Origin: Pelagibius sp040217155
Lineage (GTDB): Bacteria > Pseudomonadota > Alphaproteobacteria > Kiloniellales > Kiloniellaceae
Direction: 5' to 3'
Assembly: GCA_040217155.1 (NCBI GenBank)
Contig: JAVJNS010000036.1
Location: forward strand, 1 to 64,000
DNA: 64,000 nucleotides
The position numbers and the translations under genes are program-made. The notes under the pieces were generated by a model. That model saw only the letters and a program-made list of their open reading frames with translations, ran no database searches and was not told where the DNA came from. Below are positions 23,874 through 33,433 of this stretch, piece by piece. Positions within the stretch are counted from its first letter, which is position 1. Each line of letters starts with the position of its first letter.

Positions 23874-24866
23874 TCAGTTCTTGAGGCCGGCCTTCTCCAT
23901 CACCACGCCGAAGTCGGAATCGGCCTTCTCCATGTAGGCCGTCGCATCGTCGCTGGAGCGCCAGAGCAGGCCGAAGCCGCGGCCTTCCATGAAGTCCTTG
24001 TACTCCTTGCTCTCGTAGGCCTTCTTCAAAGCCGGGATGAGGACCGCACTGACTTCATCCGGAATGCCCTTTGGTCCGGCGAGCATGCGCCATGCGCCGA
24101 CCGTCCAGTCGGAGCCGGTGGCTTCCTTCAGGGTCGGCACGTCGGGGAAGATCCCGAGACGCTCGTCGCCCATGTTGGCGAGGGCGCGCACTTCGCCGGC
24201 CTCGATCAGCGCCCGGCCTTCGGCCAGCGACGAGGTGACGAAGTCGACGCCGCCGGCAACCATGTCTTTCAGCGCCGGGGCCGAACCCTGACTCGGAACC
24301 CACGGAGCAACATTGGGGTCGACGCCCTCCGAGAGCATCCAGCCCGCGTAGCCGAGATGCCAGATACCGCCCTGGCCGGTGCCCGATCCCTTGAAGGTGC
24401 CGGCCGGCTTGGCCTTGATGTCCGCGAGGAGTTCGGCCGCCGTCTGATAGGGCGAGTCGTTGCTCACCATCAGCCCGCCGGGATCGAGGTTCACCTGGCC
24501 GAAGACCGTATAGTCCTTATAGGAGATGTCGGTCAGGCCGACCCAGTGCATCATCACGATTTCGACGGTGATGATGCCGATGGTGTAGCCGTCCGGCGCC
24601 GCCGTCGCGATGGCCGAGTGACCCACCACGCCCGAGCCGCCGGTGCGGTTGACGACGTTGAAGGGCTGGCCGAGTTCCTTTTCCAACAGGCTCGCGAGGA
24701 TGCGTCCGACCGCGTCGGTGCCGCCGCCCGCGCCCCACGGCACGACCACGGTGACCGGGCGTTCGGGCCATGCGGTCTGGGCGGCCGGCGCGCCGAAAGT
24801 GCCGACCACCATAGCGGCGGTGGCGGCGGCCAGGCTCGCAAGTTTGACAAACGATCGTCTCTTCAT
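23874..24866 (-). CDS. tctC: Tripartite tricarboxylate transporter, periplasmic binding protein TctC
   Basis: 330-residue Bug-family binding protein. The N-terminus MKRRSFVKLASLAAA has a twin-arginine-like RRSFVK motif before a hydrophobic core, so Tat export is possible. PERPVTVVVPWGAGGGTDAVGR and APDGYTIGI are the two loops that hold the carboxylate through water molecules. It delivers substrate to TctAB. First gene of its operon; its ligand is not predictable, but the neighbourhood suggests a product or relative of the amino-acid substrate. Confidence 0.94.
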   Translation of the reverse strand: MKRRSFVKLASLAAATAAMVVGTFGAPAAQTAWPERPVTVVVPWGAGGGTDAVGRILASLLEKELGQPFNVVNRTGGSGVVGHSAIATAAPDGYTIGIITVEIVMMHWVGLTDISYKDYTVFGQVNLDPGGLMVSNDSPYQTAAELLADIKAKPAGTFKGSGTGQGGIWHLGYAGWMLSEGVDPNVAPWVPSQGSAPALKDMVAGGVDFVTSSLAEGRALIEAGEVRALANMGDERLGIFPDVPTLKEATGSDWTVGAWRMLAGPKGIPDEVSAVLIPALKKAYESKEYKDFMEGRGFGLLWRSSDDATAYMEKADSDFGVVMEKAGLKN

Positions 24867-25061
24867 GCGTCAACTCCCTAATTTGCTTCAGCGCCGAGCG
24901 ATCGCCGGCGCGCCCGTGTTCGGACTTGTTTCTTTGGTCGTTGGACAGCGCAGGGCCGTCCATTCACCTGAGATGGGAACCTTCTTTCTGAACTCTCCCA
25001 ACGACTTGAGCGTGACTCGAAGCCGTCGGAAAGGCAACAAGCTGGTGAAGTGCGCGTTGCA

Positions 25062-25078
25062 TCCGGCAGAATGGTTCA
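25062..25078. repeat. 17-bp match to the right end of the 5303-5587 element
   Basis: TCCGGCAGAATGGTTCA occurs here and at 5549-5565. After it, CAAAG and TTCTAG occur at about the distance that CAAAG and CTCTAA have at the element end. It may be a decayed end of a related element; it lies in the 289-bp gap between divergent tctC and the cupin gene. A chance match of this length in 64 kb is not excluded. Confidence 0.35.
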
Positions 25079-25155
25079 GTTTGGGCGCAAAGTGTTCTAG
25101 GCTGTCGACATGAGACGGGTGCGCTTGGCGCGCGTCGAAGAGATGAGAGGGGGAC

Positions 25156-25566
25156 ATGATGGCTTTCAATCTGAAGCCCCTAGGTCTTGTGTTCGTCGGC
25201 ATCGTCGTAGGCGTTTTCAGCGTCCAGGCGTTGCACGCGCAAGGACAAGTCGACCGGGTCGAACTGCACAAAGGCGATCTGACCGGTACCAGCGGCACCG
25301 AAGTCATTATGGCGACGCTGGAACTCCAGCCGGGCGCCACTGTGCCGAGGCATTTCCACAACGGCGACGAATTCCTCTATGTGCTTGAAGGGGGATCGTT
25401 CCAGGCGCCGGGGCAGGACCCGGCGGCCTTCACAGCCGGGGTGGCATTGCAGTTCCCGCGCGAGGCGCCGCACGGCGGCTTTACCGTCGTCGGCGACAAG
25501 AACCTGAAGGTTTTGACCGTTCACGTCGTCGACAAGGGCAAACCGCTGGTCGAACTGGTCAAGTAA
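25156..25566 (+). CDS. Exported cupin-domain protein
   Basis: 136-residue small protein. Residues 1-29 form a signal peptide ending ALHAQ; the rest is a single cupin barrel. GATVPRHFHNGDEFLYVLEG carries the cupin 1 metal ligands (His, His, Glu) and a His in PHGGFTVV fits cupin 2. Periplasmic single-domain cupins of this size have mixed or unknown roles. A GAGAGGGGG ribosome-binding site precedes two consecutive ATGs (25156, 25159); the second has better spacing. Confidence 0.82.
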   Translation: MMAFNLKPLGLVFVGIVVGVFSVQALHAQGQVDRVELHKGDLTGTSGTEVIMATLELQPGATVPRHFHNGDEFLYVLEGGSFQAPGQDPAAFTAGVALQFPREAPHGGFTVVGDKNLKVLTVHVVDKGKPLVELVK

Positions 25567-25655
25567 CCGAAGCCACTGGATAATCGCGCCACTATGCCGA
25601 GGCGCCGGAGGGGGTCGCACGGCGTGCTATATCCGCGCCACCCGCACGCCGCGCG

Positions 25656-27302
25656 TCAGCCGGACGAAGCCTCGAACTCGGCCAGGGCTTCCGGCGTGTC
25701 GATGTCGAGCAGCACCGCGTCGTCGTCCATCGGCACCTCGCAGACCGTCTCGGCGTGCTCGCCGATCAGGGCGCGGGCGCCGGTGTCGCCGGCTACCTCC
25801 AGCATCTCGGGGAAGAAACGCCGGGCGAAGAGCACCGGATTGCCGCGCTTGCCCCGCCAGGTCGGCACGCAGATGGCGCGGCCTTCCAGGGGATTGAAGG
25901 CGGCGATAAGACGGTTGAGGATCGCCGGCGTAATCCGCGGCATGTCGCCGAGGCAGACCAGCACGCCGTCGATGTCTTCCGGCAGCGCGGCGAGCCCGCG
26001 GCGCAGCGACGACGACAGGCCGCTGGCATAGTCGGGATTGTGCGCCAGGGTGAAGCCGCCGCCCTCGCTTGATCTTGGCGGCAGCACCGCCTCCACGGCG
26101 GTATAGTCGTGGCCGGTGACGATGGCGAGGGGCCGCGCCTGAGACGCCTGCAGGCTTGCGACGACGTGGCTTACCATCGGCTGGCCGTCGACCGGGGCCA
26201 GCAGTTTGTTGTCGCGCCCCATGCGGCGCGACTGACCGGCGGCCAGCACGAGGCCGGCGATCTTCGGCGCGCGCGGCGCGCCGCTTTCGGCTTCCACCGC
26301 TTCCGCGCGGGGCAGGGGACGGCTGGCGATTTCCTTCAGCAGACCGCCGGCGCCCAGGCGCATGACATCGGCTGGCGTGACCTTGAGACCGGCGACCAGG
26401 CGCTGCAAGACCCAGTCGAAGCCATTGAACTTGGGCGAGCGCGCGCAGCCGGGCAGGCCGACCACTGGGCGTCCGCCGAGTTCGCCGAGCAGCATGAGGT
26501 TGCCGGGGTCGACCGGCATGCCGAAATGACGGACCTTGCCGCCGGCCGCTTCCAGCGCGGCGGGCAGGACGTCGCGGCGGTCGACGATGGCCGAGGCGCC
26601 GGACATCAGCAGGATGTCGCAGTCCGCAGCCCGGAGGTCTCTCAGCGCCGCGGCCACCGCCGCGCTATCGTGCGCGCAGCGCCGCTCCGTGACGCCGGGA
26701 CAGTCCAGCTGCGCCAGACGGGCGTTCATGACGTCGCGGGCCTTGTCGAGGACGCTGACCTTGGTGCCGCTCACCGAGGTCTGCACCAGACCGGCGCGCT
26801 GAGTCCGCAGCGGTGCGACGCGGAGCAGCGGCCCGCCGCCGCGCAGCACCGCCAGGCAGGCGTCCAGCGCCGCGCGCGGCACCGAAAAGGGAATGATCTT
26901 GATGGTCGCGGCCATCTGACGCGGCTCGACCAGGTCGTAGGGCGCCAGACTGGCGAAGGTGATACTCTCGTCGACCAGGTTGAAGGCGTCGATCCGCGCC
27001 CTGTCGGCGACCAGGATGCCGCGCTCCGCGACCATCAGGTTGCAGCGGCCGGTGAAGCTGGCGGACGCGGCGAGCCCCGCGCCGGTGGCGGCAGTGGCCA
27101 GTTCCGTCGCCGCGGCGTCCTCATGGACGTCGCCGGCTTCCAGGCGCGCGGCAATGACCTCCGCGATGCCCGCGGCCGCCAAGGCCGCGACATCCGCTGC
27201 CGAGAGCCGCCGGCCCTTCTTGAAGGTGAAACCGCCGCCGCGCAGCGAGTGGGCGAGGATGCAGTCCTCGGCGGCGCTGACGGCGGTCGGGCCGAAGATC
27301 AC
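25656..27302 (-). CDS. Molybdopterin-binding (MoeA-like) / molybdenum cofactor nucleotidyltransferase fusion
   Basis: 548-residue fusion protein. Residues ~1-340 resemble a molybdopterin-binding MoeA/MogA-type domain (ILLMSGASAIVDRRDVLP, PVVGLPGCARSPKFNGFD). Residues ~345-548 are a MobA/MocA-type NTP transferase (LVLAAGQSRRMGRDNKLLAP, VCLGDMPRITPAILN), which adds CMP or GMP to molybdopterin. Such fusions serve maturation of xanthine-oxidase-family enzymes, here most likely the CoxL-type hydroxylase at 39591. Its start overlaps the stop of the XdhC-like gene as ATGA. Confidence 0.85.
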   Translation of the reverse strand: MIFGPTAVSAAEDCILAHSLRGGGFTFKKGRRLSAADVAALAAAGIAEVIAARLEAGDVHEDAAATELATAATGAGLAASASFTGRCNLMVAERGILVADRARIDAFNLVDESITFASLAPYDLVEPRQMAATIKIIPFSVPRAALDACLAVLRGGGPLLRVAPLRTQRAGLVQTSVSGTKVSVLDKARDVMNARLAQLDCPGVTERRCAHDSAAVAAALRDLRAADCDILLMSGASAIVDRRDVLPAALEAAGGKVRHFGMPVDPGNLMLLGELGGRPVVGLPGCARSPKFNGFDWVLQRLVAGLKVTPADVMRLGAGGLLKEIASRPLPRAEAVEAESGAPRAPKIAGLVLAAGQSRRMGRDNKLLAPVDGQPMVSHVVASLQASQARPLAIVTGHDYTAVEAVLPPRSSEGGGFTLAHNPDYASGLSSSLRRGLAALPEDIDGVLVCLGDMPRITPAILNRLIAAFNPLEGRAICVPTWRGKRGNPVLFARRFFPEMLEVAGDTGARALIGEHAETVCEVPMDDDAVLLDIDTPEALAEFEASSG

Positions 27303-28042
27303 CGGGCAACCTCCCTGGCGGTAGTCTGCCGCGGCTCGACGCGCGGCAACGGCGCTGCGCCATGCAGCACCTGGGTGATCTGCGCCAAGATCGAGATGGC
27401 GATTTCCGCCGGCGACCGGCCGCCGATGGCCAGTCCGATGGGGGCATGGATGCGCGCCGTCTCGGCCTCGCCGAGGCCCTGCTCGCGCAGCCGTTCCAGC
27501 CGCTTGGCGTGGGTCTTGCGGCTGCCCAGCGCGCCGACATAGAAGGCGGGGGAGCGCAGCGCCACACCCAGTGCCGGGTCGTCGAGCTTGGGATCGTGGG
27601 TCAGCAGCACCACGGCGGAACGGTGGTCCGGCGCAAGGGCGGCCATGGCTTCATCGGGCCAGTCGTCGATCAGGCACACCGAGGGAAAGCGCTCCTCATT
27701 GGCCCAGGCCTTGCGCGGGTCGATGACGATGACCTCGTAGCCGGCCAGCTGCGCCATCGGCACCAGCGCCTGAGAGATGTGCACGCCGCCGACGATCAGC
27801 AGCCGCAGCGGCGGATTATAGACGTGAACGAAAAGCTCCGGATGATCTTGCAGGGGGCCGCTGCGGTCGCTTGCCACGGCCTCCGTCACCGCCGCGCGCT
27901 GCGCCGGCGTCAGCGTCAGGCCGCCCAGGCTGTCGCCTTCGATCCGCAATATCTGGCCGCCGTCGGTGAGGTTCGTCACCAGGGCCGCCGGGCGCTTCTC
28001 CGCCCGCGCCGCCTGCAGCCTGTCGAGGATGTCGCGCCTCAT
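27299..28042 (-). CDS. XdhC/CoxI-family protein (Rossmann-domain part)
   Basis: 247-residue protein matching the XdhC C-terminal Rossmann domain (LLIVGGVHISQALVPMAQLAGYEVIVIDPR, seen in part as LLIVGGVHISQALVPMA; YVGALGSRKTHAKR; IGLAIGGRSPAEIAIS). XdhC proteins bind molybdenum cofactor and help insert the sulfurated form into xanthine-oxidase-family enzymes. The XdhC N-terminal domain is encoded by the separate gene just upstream, with which it overlaps by ATGA. Confidence 0.9.
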   Translation of the reverse strand: MRRDILDRLQAARAEKRPAALVTNLTDGGQILRIEGDSLGGLTLTPAQRAAVTEAVASDRSGPLQDHPELFVHVYNPPLRLLIVGGVHISQALVPMAQLAGYEVIVIDPRKAWANEERFPSVCLIDDWPDEAMAALAPDHRSAVVLLTHDPKLDDPALGVALRSPAFYVGALGSRKTHAKRLERLREQGLGEAETARIHAPIGLAIGGRSPAEIAISILAQITQVLHGAAPLPRVEPRQTTAREVAR

Positions 28043-28395
28043 TCGACGCGCTCGACGAAAACCTTGATGGTGCCGCCGCAGGCCAGACCCACGTCCCAGG
28101 CCTGTTCGTCGGAGACGCCGAATTCCAGCAGCTTCGGCGGCGCCCCGGCCATGATGGCCTGGGCCTCGTGCACCACCGCGCCCTCGATGCAGCCGCCGGA
28201 GACCGAACCCCGCAGGCGCAGCTTGTCGTCGACGATGAGTTGGCTGCCGACCGGGCGCGGCGAGGAGCCCCAGGTCTGCACCACCGTCGCCAGGGCGACC
28301 GCATGGCCCTGGTCGCGCCAGCCGGCCGCCTCGGCCAGCAGATCCTCGGCAAGCGGATCCGCGGCGCGCGCCGCCGTCATGTTCCCGTTCGCCAT
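28039..28395 (-). CDS. XdhC/CoxF-family protein (N-terminal XdhC_CoxI domain only)
   Basis: 118-residue protein equal to the N-terminal XdhC domain: VALATVVQTWGSSPRPVGSQ, the conserved SGGCIEG with its cysteine, and GLACGGTIKVFVE with a second cysteine. Start ATG 28395 has GGAAGGA upstream; ATG 28380 would make an ATGA overlap with the VWA gene stop. Acts with the separate Rossmann-domain protein encoded next to it. Confidence 0.88.
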   Translation of the reverse strand: MANGNMTAARAADPLAEDLLAEAAGWRDQGHAVALATVVQTWGSSPRPVGSQLIVDDKLRLRGSVSGGCIEGAVVHEAQAIMAGAPPKLLEFGVSDEQAWDVGLACGGTIKVFVERVE

Positions 28396-29615
28396 GAGCT
28401 CATTCCTTCCTCGCGCCGCATCGCCGGCCGGCTCAGAACCTGCGACAGGTCGCCGAGGCTCTGCAGGTTGTGCACCGTCCTGAAGTCGTCGACATGCGGG
28501 ATCAGCGCTTTCGCCCCAAGTGATTTGGGCTGATAGCCATCGTAGCGCAAGAGCGGGTTCAGCCAAATCAGCCGCCGACAGGACTTGTGCAGTCGCTCCA
28601 CCTCAGCCTCGAGGCCCTCGGCGTTGTCGCGGTCGAGCCCATCGGAGATCAGCAGCACCACCGCGCCCTGGCCCAGGACACGGCGCGCCCAGGTGACGTT
28701 GAAGTCTTGCAGGCAGGCGCCGATGCGCGTGCCGCCGGACCAGTCGAGCACGCTTTCCGCGACTTTCTCGACCGCCACGTCCACGTCCTTGTGGCGCAGA
28801 TAGCGCGTGATGTTGGTCAGGCGGGTGCCGAAGACGAAGCTGTGGACGCGGTCGCGGTCGTTGGTCACCGCATGCATGAAATGCAGCAGCATGCGCGAGT
28901 AGCGGCTCATGGAGCCGGAGATGTCGCAGAGCACCACCAGCGGCGGATGGCGGCGCAGCGGCTTCTTGAAGCGCAGGGGGATGGTGTCGCCGCCCTGGCG
29001 CAGCGCCGCCCGCATGGTCGCGCGCAGATCGGCGCGGCGCCCGCCGCCGGACCGGAAGCGCCGCGTCGGCACCTCCATGATCGGCAGGCGCATGGCCTGG
29101 ATGGCGTGCCTGGCTTCGGCCAGCTCAGCGGCGGACATCTTCTCGAAGTCCATGCCCTGCAGTACCTCCTTGCTGGAGAAGGTGAGGGCGGCGTCGATCT
29201 CCTGCTGCTCCTGCGTCTCGTCGGGCTGCTGCCCGTCACCGTCCTTGGGGCGCATGGCGTCGGTCAGGCGGCGGCTCAGTTTCTCGGCGGCGTCCGGGCG
29301 CTGGCCCGCCTGCGGCGTGATGTCGGGCAGCAGCAGCGCCATCATGCGCTGCAGGATCTCCGGGTTGCGCCAGAAGACGTGGAAAGCCTGGTCGAAGACG
29401 TCCTGCTGGTCGCGCCGGTTCACGAACACCGCGTGCAGGGTCCAGTAGAAGTCGTCGCGCCGGGAGAGGCCGGCCGCCGCGACCGCCTTGAGGGCGTCCA
29501 GCACCTTGCCCGGGCCGACCGGCAAGCCGGCGGCGCGCAGGGTACGGGCGAAATAGACCACGTTTTCCGCCAGCCGGCCGGCGTCCGCCGGAAGGGCCGT
29601 TTCGAGCTTGTCCAT
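28377..29615 (-). CDS. coxE: VWA-domain protein, CoxE family
   Basis: 412-residue cytosolic protein with a C-terminal von Willebrand A domain. The MIDAS metal site is DISGSMSRYS, with a later SGGTRIG. CoxE works with the MoxR-type ATPase CoxD in building the Mo-Cu or Mo active site of Cox-type hydroxylases; the ATPase gene is 3 kb away at 32435. First gene of a four-gene unit (coxE, two XdhC halves, MoeA/MobA fusion) for molybdenum-enzyme maturation. Confidence 0.9.
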   Translation of the reverse strand: MDKLETALPADAGRLAENVVYFARTLRAAGLPVGPGKVLDALKAVAAAGLSRRDDFYWTLHAVFVNRRDQQDVFDQAFHVFWRNPEILQRMMALLLPDITPQAGQRPDAAEKLSRRLTDAMRPKDGDGQQPDETQEQQEIDAALTFSSKEVLQGMDFEKMSAAELAEARHAIQAMRLPIMEVPTRRFRSGGGRRADLRATMRAALRQGGDTIPLRFKKPLRRHPPLVVLCDISGSMSRYSRMLLHFMHAVTNDRDRVHSFVFGTRLTNITRYLRHKDVDVAVEKVAESVLDWSGGTRIGACLQDFNVTWARRVLGQGAVVLLISDGLDRDNAEGLEAEVERLHKSCRRLIWLNPLLRYDGYQPKSLGAKALIPHVDDFRTVHNLQSLGDLSQVLSRPAMRREEGMSSWRTGT

Positions 29616-29810
29616 GGCGGCGATCCTACCTCAGCGAAAGCCCTCCGCCCAGCCGTCCGGGCCGTTTAGGTCATTAGATTTTCTAATTTCTGGGATGAAA
29701 AGATGTCGTTTGTCGAAGGTTCCGACAAGGGGCACATCTACCCCCAGGAGATGAACGAGTGGTGGGCTCGCCGCGCCGGTGACACCCCGCTCTGGAATAG
29801 GAGAAGTTCC

Positions 29811-30077
29811 ATGTCGACGTCAAATTGCTCTTCTCTCGGGCCCCGAGATATCCTGAGCCGGGATGAACTGATCCCCGCCGCCACGCGCGGCAATGGCTTT
29901 GCCGTCCGCCTCGCCGTCGCGGCGCTGGCGGGACTGGCCCTGGCGGTTCTCGGCAGCCTGCCGGCCGATCCCTCCAGGGTGGCCCCGCAAGCAACCGGTA
30001 TCACCGTTCCGGGTAGCGCGCCGGCGCCGGCGATCGAATTCGACGGCCGTGGCAAGTGGAGCGGCTATAGCCGCTGA
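29811..30077 (+). CDS. Small single-span membrane protein, hypothetical
   Basis: 88-residue product from ATG 29811, which has AGGAG upstream. One hydrophobic stretch (VRLAVAALAGLALAVLGSLPA) is followed by a Pro/Ala-rich tail ending in EFDGRGKWSGYSR. No family recognised. The frame is open upstream to 29703, but that region has no comparable ribosome-binding site. It is followed by a strong bidirectional hairpin. Could be a spurious frame; confidence is moderate. Confidence 0.45.
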   Translation: MSTSNCSSLGPRDILSRDELIPAATRGNGFAVRLAVAALAGLALAVLGSLPADPSRVAPQATGITVPGSAPAPAIEFDGRGKWSGYSR

Positions 30078-30107
30078 TCTCCGCGATATCGGGATTCTAT
30101 GCAAGCG

Positions 30108-30137
30108 CGCCGGCGCCCCCGCAAGAGGGCGCCGGCG
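30108..30137. terminator. Bidirectional hairpin between convergent genes
   Basis: CGCCGGCGCCC (30108-30118) and GGGCGCCGGCG (30127-30137) form a perfect 11-bp stem with an 8-nt loop between the small membrane protein gene and the AGCS symporter gene. No long T-run on either side. Confidence 0.6.
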
Positions 30138-30158
30138 TCGTGCTTTCCGCAAACGGCG

Positions 30159-31703
30159 TTATTCGGCCGCTTCGCTGGAGGTGTACTTGCGGATCTCGCC
30201 GCTCTTGAGGCGTGACCAGTAGGAGGTCAGTTCCGCCTTCACCACCGGGAAGAGGATGTAGAGGCCGATGATGTTGGCGATCGACATGGCGAAAATCGCC
30301 GAGTCGGAGAAGTCGACCACGGGGCCGAGGTTCATGGAGGCGCCGATCACCACGAAGATGCAGAAGATCAGCTTGAACAGCAGGTCCATGGAGCGGCTCT
30401 CCCCGAACAGGTAGGTCCAGCACTTGGCGCCGTAGTAGGACCACGACAGCATGGTCGAGAAGGCAAAGAGGATCACCGCCAGCGCCAGGACATAGGGGAA
30501 CCAGGAGAAGGCGCTTTCGAAGGCCAGGGAGGTGAGTTCGACACCGCCCATGCCGCTGCCGGCCGTGTAGACGCCGGTGATGACGATCACCAGGGCCGTC
30601 ATGGTGCAGATGACGATGGTATCGATGAACGGCTCGTGCAGGGCGACCAAACCCTCGGTGATCGGCTCCTTGGTGCGCACCGCGGAGTGGGCGATCGAAG
30701 CCGAGCCGATGCCCGCCTCGTTGGAGAAGGCGGCACGCCGGAAGCCCTGGATCAGGGCGCCGACGAAGCCGCCGGCCACGCCCTCGGGGCTGAAGGCGCC
30801 GCCGATGATCGCGCCGAAGGCCGCGGGCACCAGATCGTAATTCATGACGATGATGACCAGCGCCGCGGTGACGTAGATGATCGCCATGAAGGGCACGATC
30901 TTCTCGGTAACCTTGGCGATCGACTGGATGCCGCCGATGATCACGACGCCGACCAGCGCGGCGACGATCAGCCCGAACAGCCAGCCTTTGTCGGCCATGA
31001 AGCTGGCCTCGCCGCCGGTCACGTTGACGAATTGCTGGAACGACTGGTTGGCCTGGAACATGTTGCCGCCGCCGAGCGAACCGGCGATGCAGCAGATGGC
31101 GAAGAACACGGCGAGGAACTTGCCGAGCCCGCCCATGCCTTTCTCCGCCAGGCCCTTGCTCAGGTAGTACATGGGGCCGCCGGAGACCGTGCCGTCCTCG
31201 TATTCGTTGCGGTATTTGACGCCCAGGGTGCACTCGGCGAACTTCAGCGACATGCCGAGGAAGCCGGCCAGTATCATCCAGAAAGTGGCGCCCGGCCCGC
31301 CGATGGATACGGCGATGGCGACACCGGCGATGTTGCCCAGGCCGACCGTGCCCGACAGCGCCGTGGCGAGGGCCTGGAAGTGCGAGACTTCGCCGGCGTC
31401 CTTGGGGTTCGAGTAGTCGCCCTTGACCAGGTCGACCGCGTGACGGAAGGCGCGCACCGAGATGAAGTTGAAATAGAAGGTGGCGAAGGCGGCGGCGACC
31501 ACCAGCCAGACCACGATGACCGGCAGTCCGACGTCGTCGGTGATCGGTACGGAATAGAAGACGATGCCGGCAATGGCGTTGGTGACCGGTGAGATGGTCT
31601 GGTTGATGCGCTCGTCGAGGCCCACGGCGCCGGCGGCGTCCTGGGCCCAACTGACCGGCGCCCAAAGGACCGTGGCGAAAAAGGCTGTCAGAAACAATCT
31701 CAT
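30159..31703 (-). CDS. Sodium:alanine/glycine symporter (AGCS family)
   Basis: 514-residue secondary transporter importing alanine, glycine or similar small amino acids with sodium. An N-terminal signal-like segment (VLWAPVSWAQD) precedes about ten membrane helices. Family motifs: LSGTVGLGNIAGVAIAVSIGGPGA (seen in part as GTVGLGNIAGVAIA), GTVSGGPMYYLSKGL and FSNEAGIGSASIAHSA. Not obviously linked to the Cox genes around it. Confidence 0.95.
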   Translation of the reverse strand: MRLFLTAFFATVLWAPVSWAQDAAGAVGLDERINQTISPVTNAIAGIVFYSVPITDDVGLPVIVVWLVVAAAFATFYFNFISVRAFRHAVDLVKGDYSNPKDAGEVSHFQALATALSGTVGLGNIAGVAIAVSIGGPGATFWMILAGFLGMSLKFAECTLGVKYRNEYEDGTVSGGPMYYLSKGLAEKGMGGLGKFLAVFFAICCIAGSLGGGNMFQANQSFQQFVNVTGGEASFMADKGWLFGLIVAALVGVVIIGGIQSIAKVTEKIVPFMAIIYVTAALVIIVMNYDLVPAAFGAIIGGAFSPEGVAGGFVGALIQGFRRAAFSNEAGIGSASIAHSAVRTKEPITEGLVALHEPFIDTIVICTMTALVIVITGVYTAGSGMGGVELTSLAFESAFSWFPYVLALAVILFAFSTMLSWSYYGAKCWTYLFGESRSMDLLFKLIFCIFVVIGASMNLGPVVDFSDSAIFAMSIANIIGLYILFPVVKAELTSYWSRLKSGEIRKYTSSEAAE

Positions 31704-31799
31704 GGAAGCCTCATCTGTGTTGTTTGCCGCCGCGCTCTTGCGTCGCGGCTTAGGGTTTCGGCTGCCACGGCGGACAGCCGGGCTGTCACGCGAAGGCGA

Positions 31800-32234
31800 T
31801 CAGGGGATCACCGTGACGGGAACCGGAGACACCTGCACGAGGCTGCCGGCGACGCTGCCGAAGAGCATCGCCTTGAGCTTGGACATGCCGAGCCGGCCGA
31901 TGAAGATCTGGCCGGCCTTGTGTTCCCTGGCGAGTTGGCTCAGCACTTCCGCGGCATGGCCGTGACGCACGACGCCTTCGGCATCGATGCCCTCGCCCTT
32001 CATGGCGGAGACCAGGGGCTGGATCACCTCGCTCTCGGCGCGGGTGATCTCCTCTTCGCGGCGCTTGTGGCGCTGCTCGTTTTCCTGCGGCGTGTTGAAT
32101 GTGTAGGGCGACCATTCGATGACGTAGGCCACCACCAGTCGCGCGCCGCTTTCCTTGGCCCGCTTCGAGGCAAACTTGGCGGCGCGGGTTCCCCCCTCGC
32201 TGCCGTCGACCCCGACAAGCAAAGTATCTGCCAT
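31800..32234 (-). CDS. Universal stress protein (UspA family)
   Basis: 144-residue single-domain cytosolic protein. It begins LLVGVDGSEGGTRAAKFA and ends with the loop IGRLGMSKLKAMLFGSVAGSLVQ, close to the ATP-binding G-2x-G-9x-G(S/T) pattern (here G-R-L-G, then G-S). It probably binds ATP. Located 96 nt upstream of the symporter gene, on the same strand. Confidence 0.9.
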   Translation of the reverse strand: MADTLLVGVDGSEGGTRAAKFASKRAKESGARLVVAYVIEWSPYTFNTPQENEQRHKRREEEITRAESEVIQPLVSAMKGEGIDAEGVVRHGHAAEVLSQLAREHKAGQIFIGRLGMSKLKAMLFGSVAGSLVQVSPVPVTVIP

Positions 32235-32434
32235 TTTCCCCGCCTCTGCTGTGGTGGAGGCCTTGCCGACTCCCCACCGATTTTTTCGATTTTACTTTGT
32301 AACCATGACAAGGATTACACGAAAAGATTGCGAGGGCCAGGACAAGATTCCCTGGTGCCGGCGCGATTATTGTGTCGTTCGGGATGAAGTCTCGGCGCGG
32401 GCCGCTATCGTCTGGCCGCACACCTTATAGGATT

Positions 32435-33417
<983 letters not shown>

Positions 33418-33433
<16 letters not shown>

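Noticed and set aside
31773..31787. Terminator downstream of the universal stress gene
   Set aside because: GACAGCC/GGCTGTC has a 1-nt loop and no T-run.
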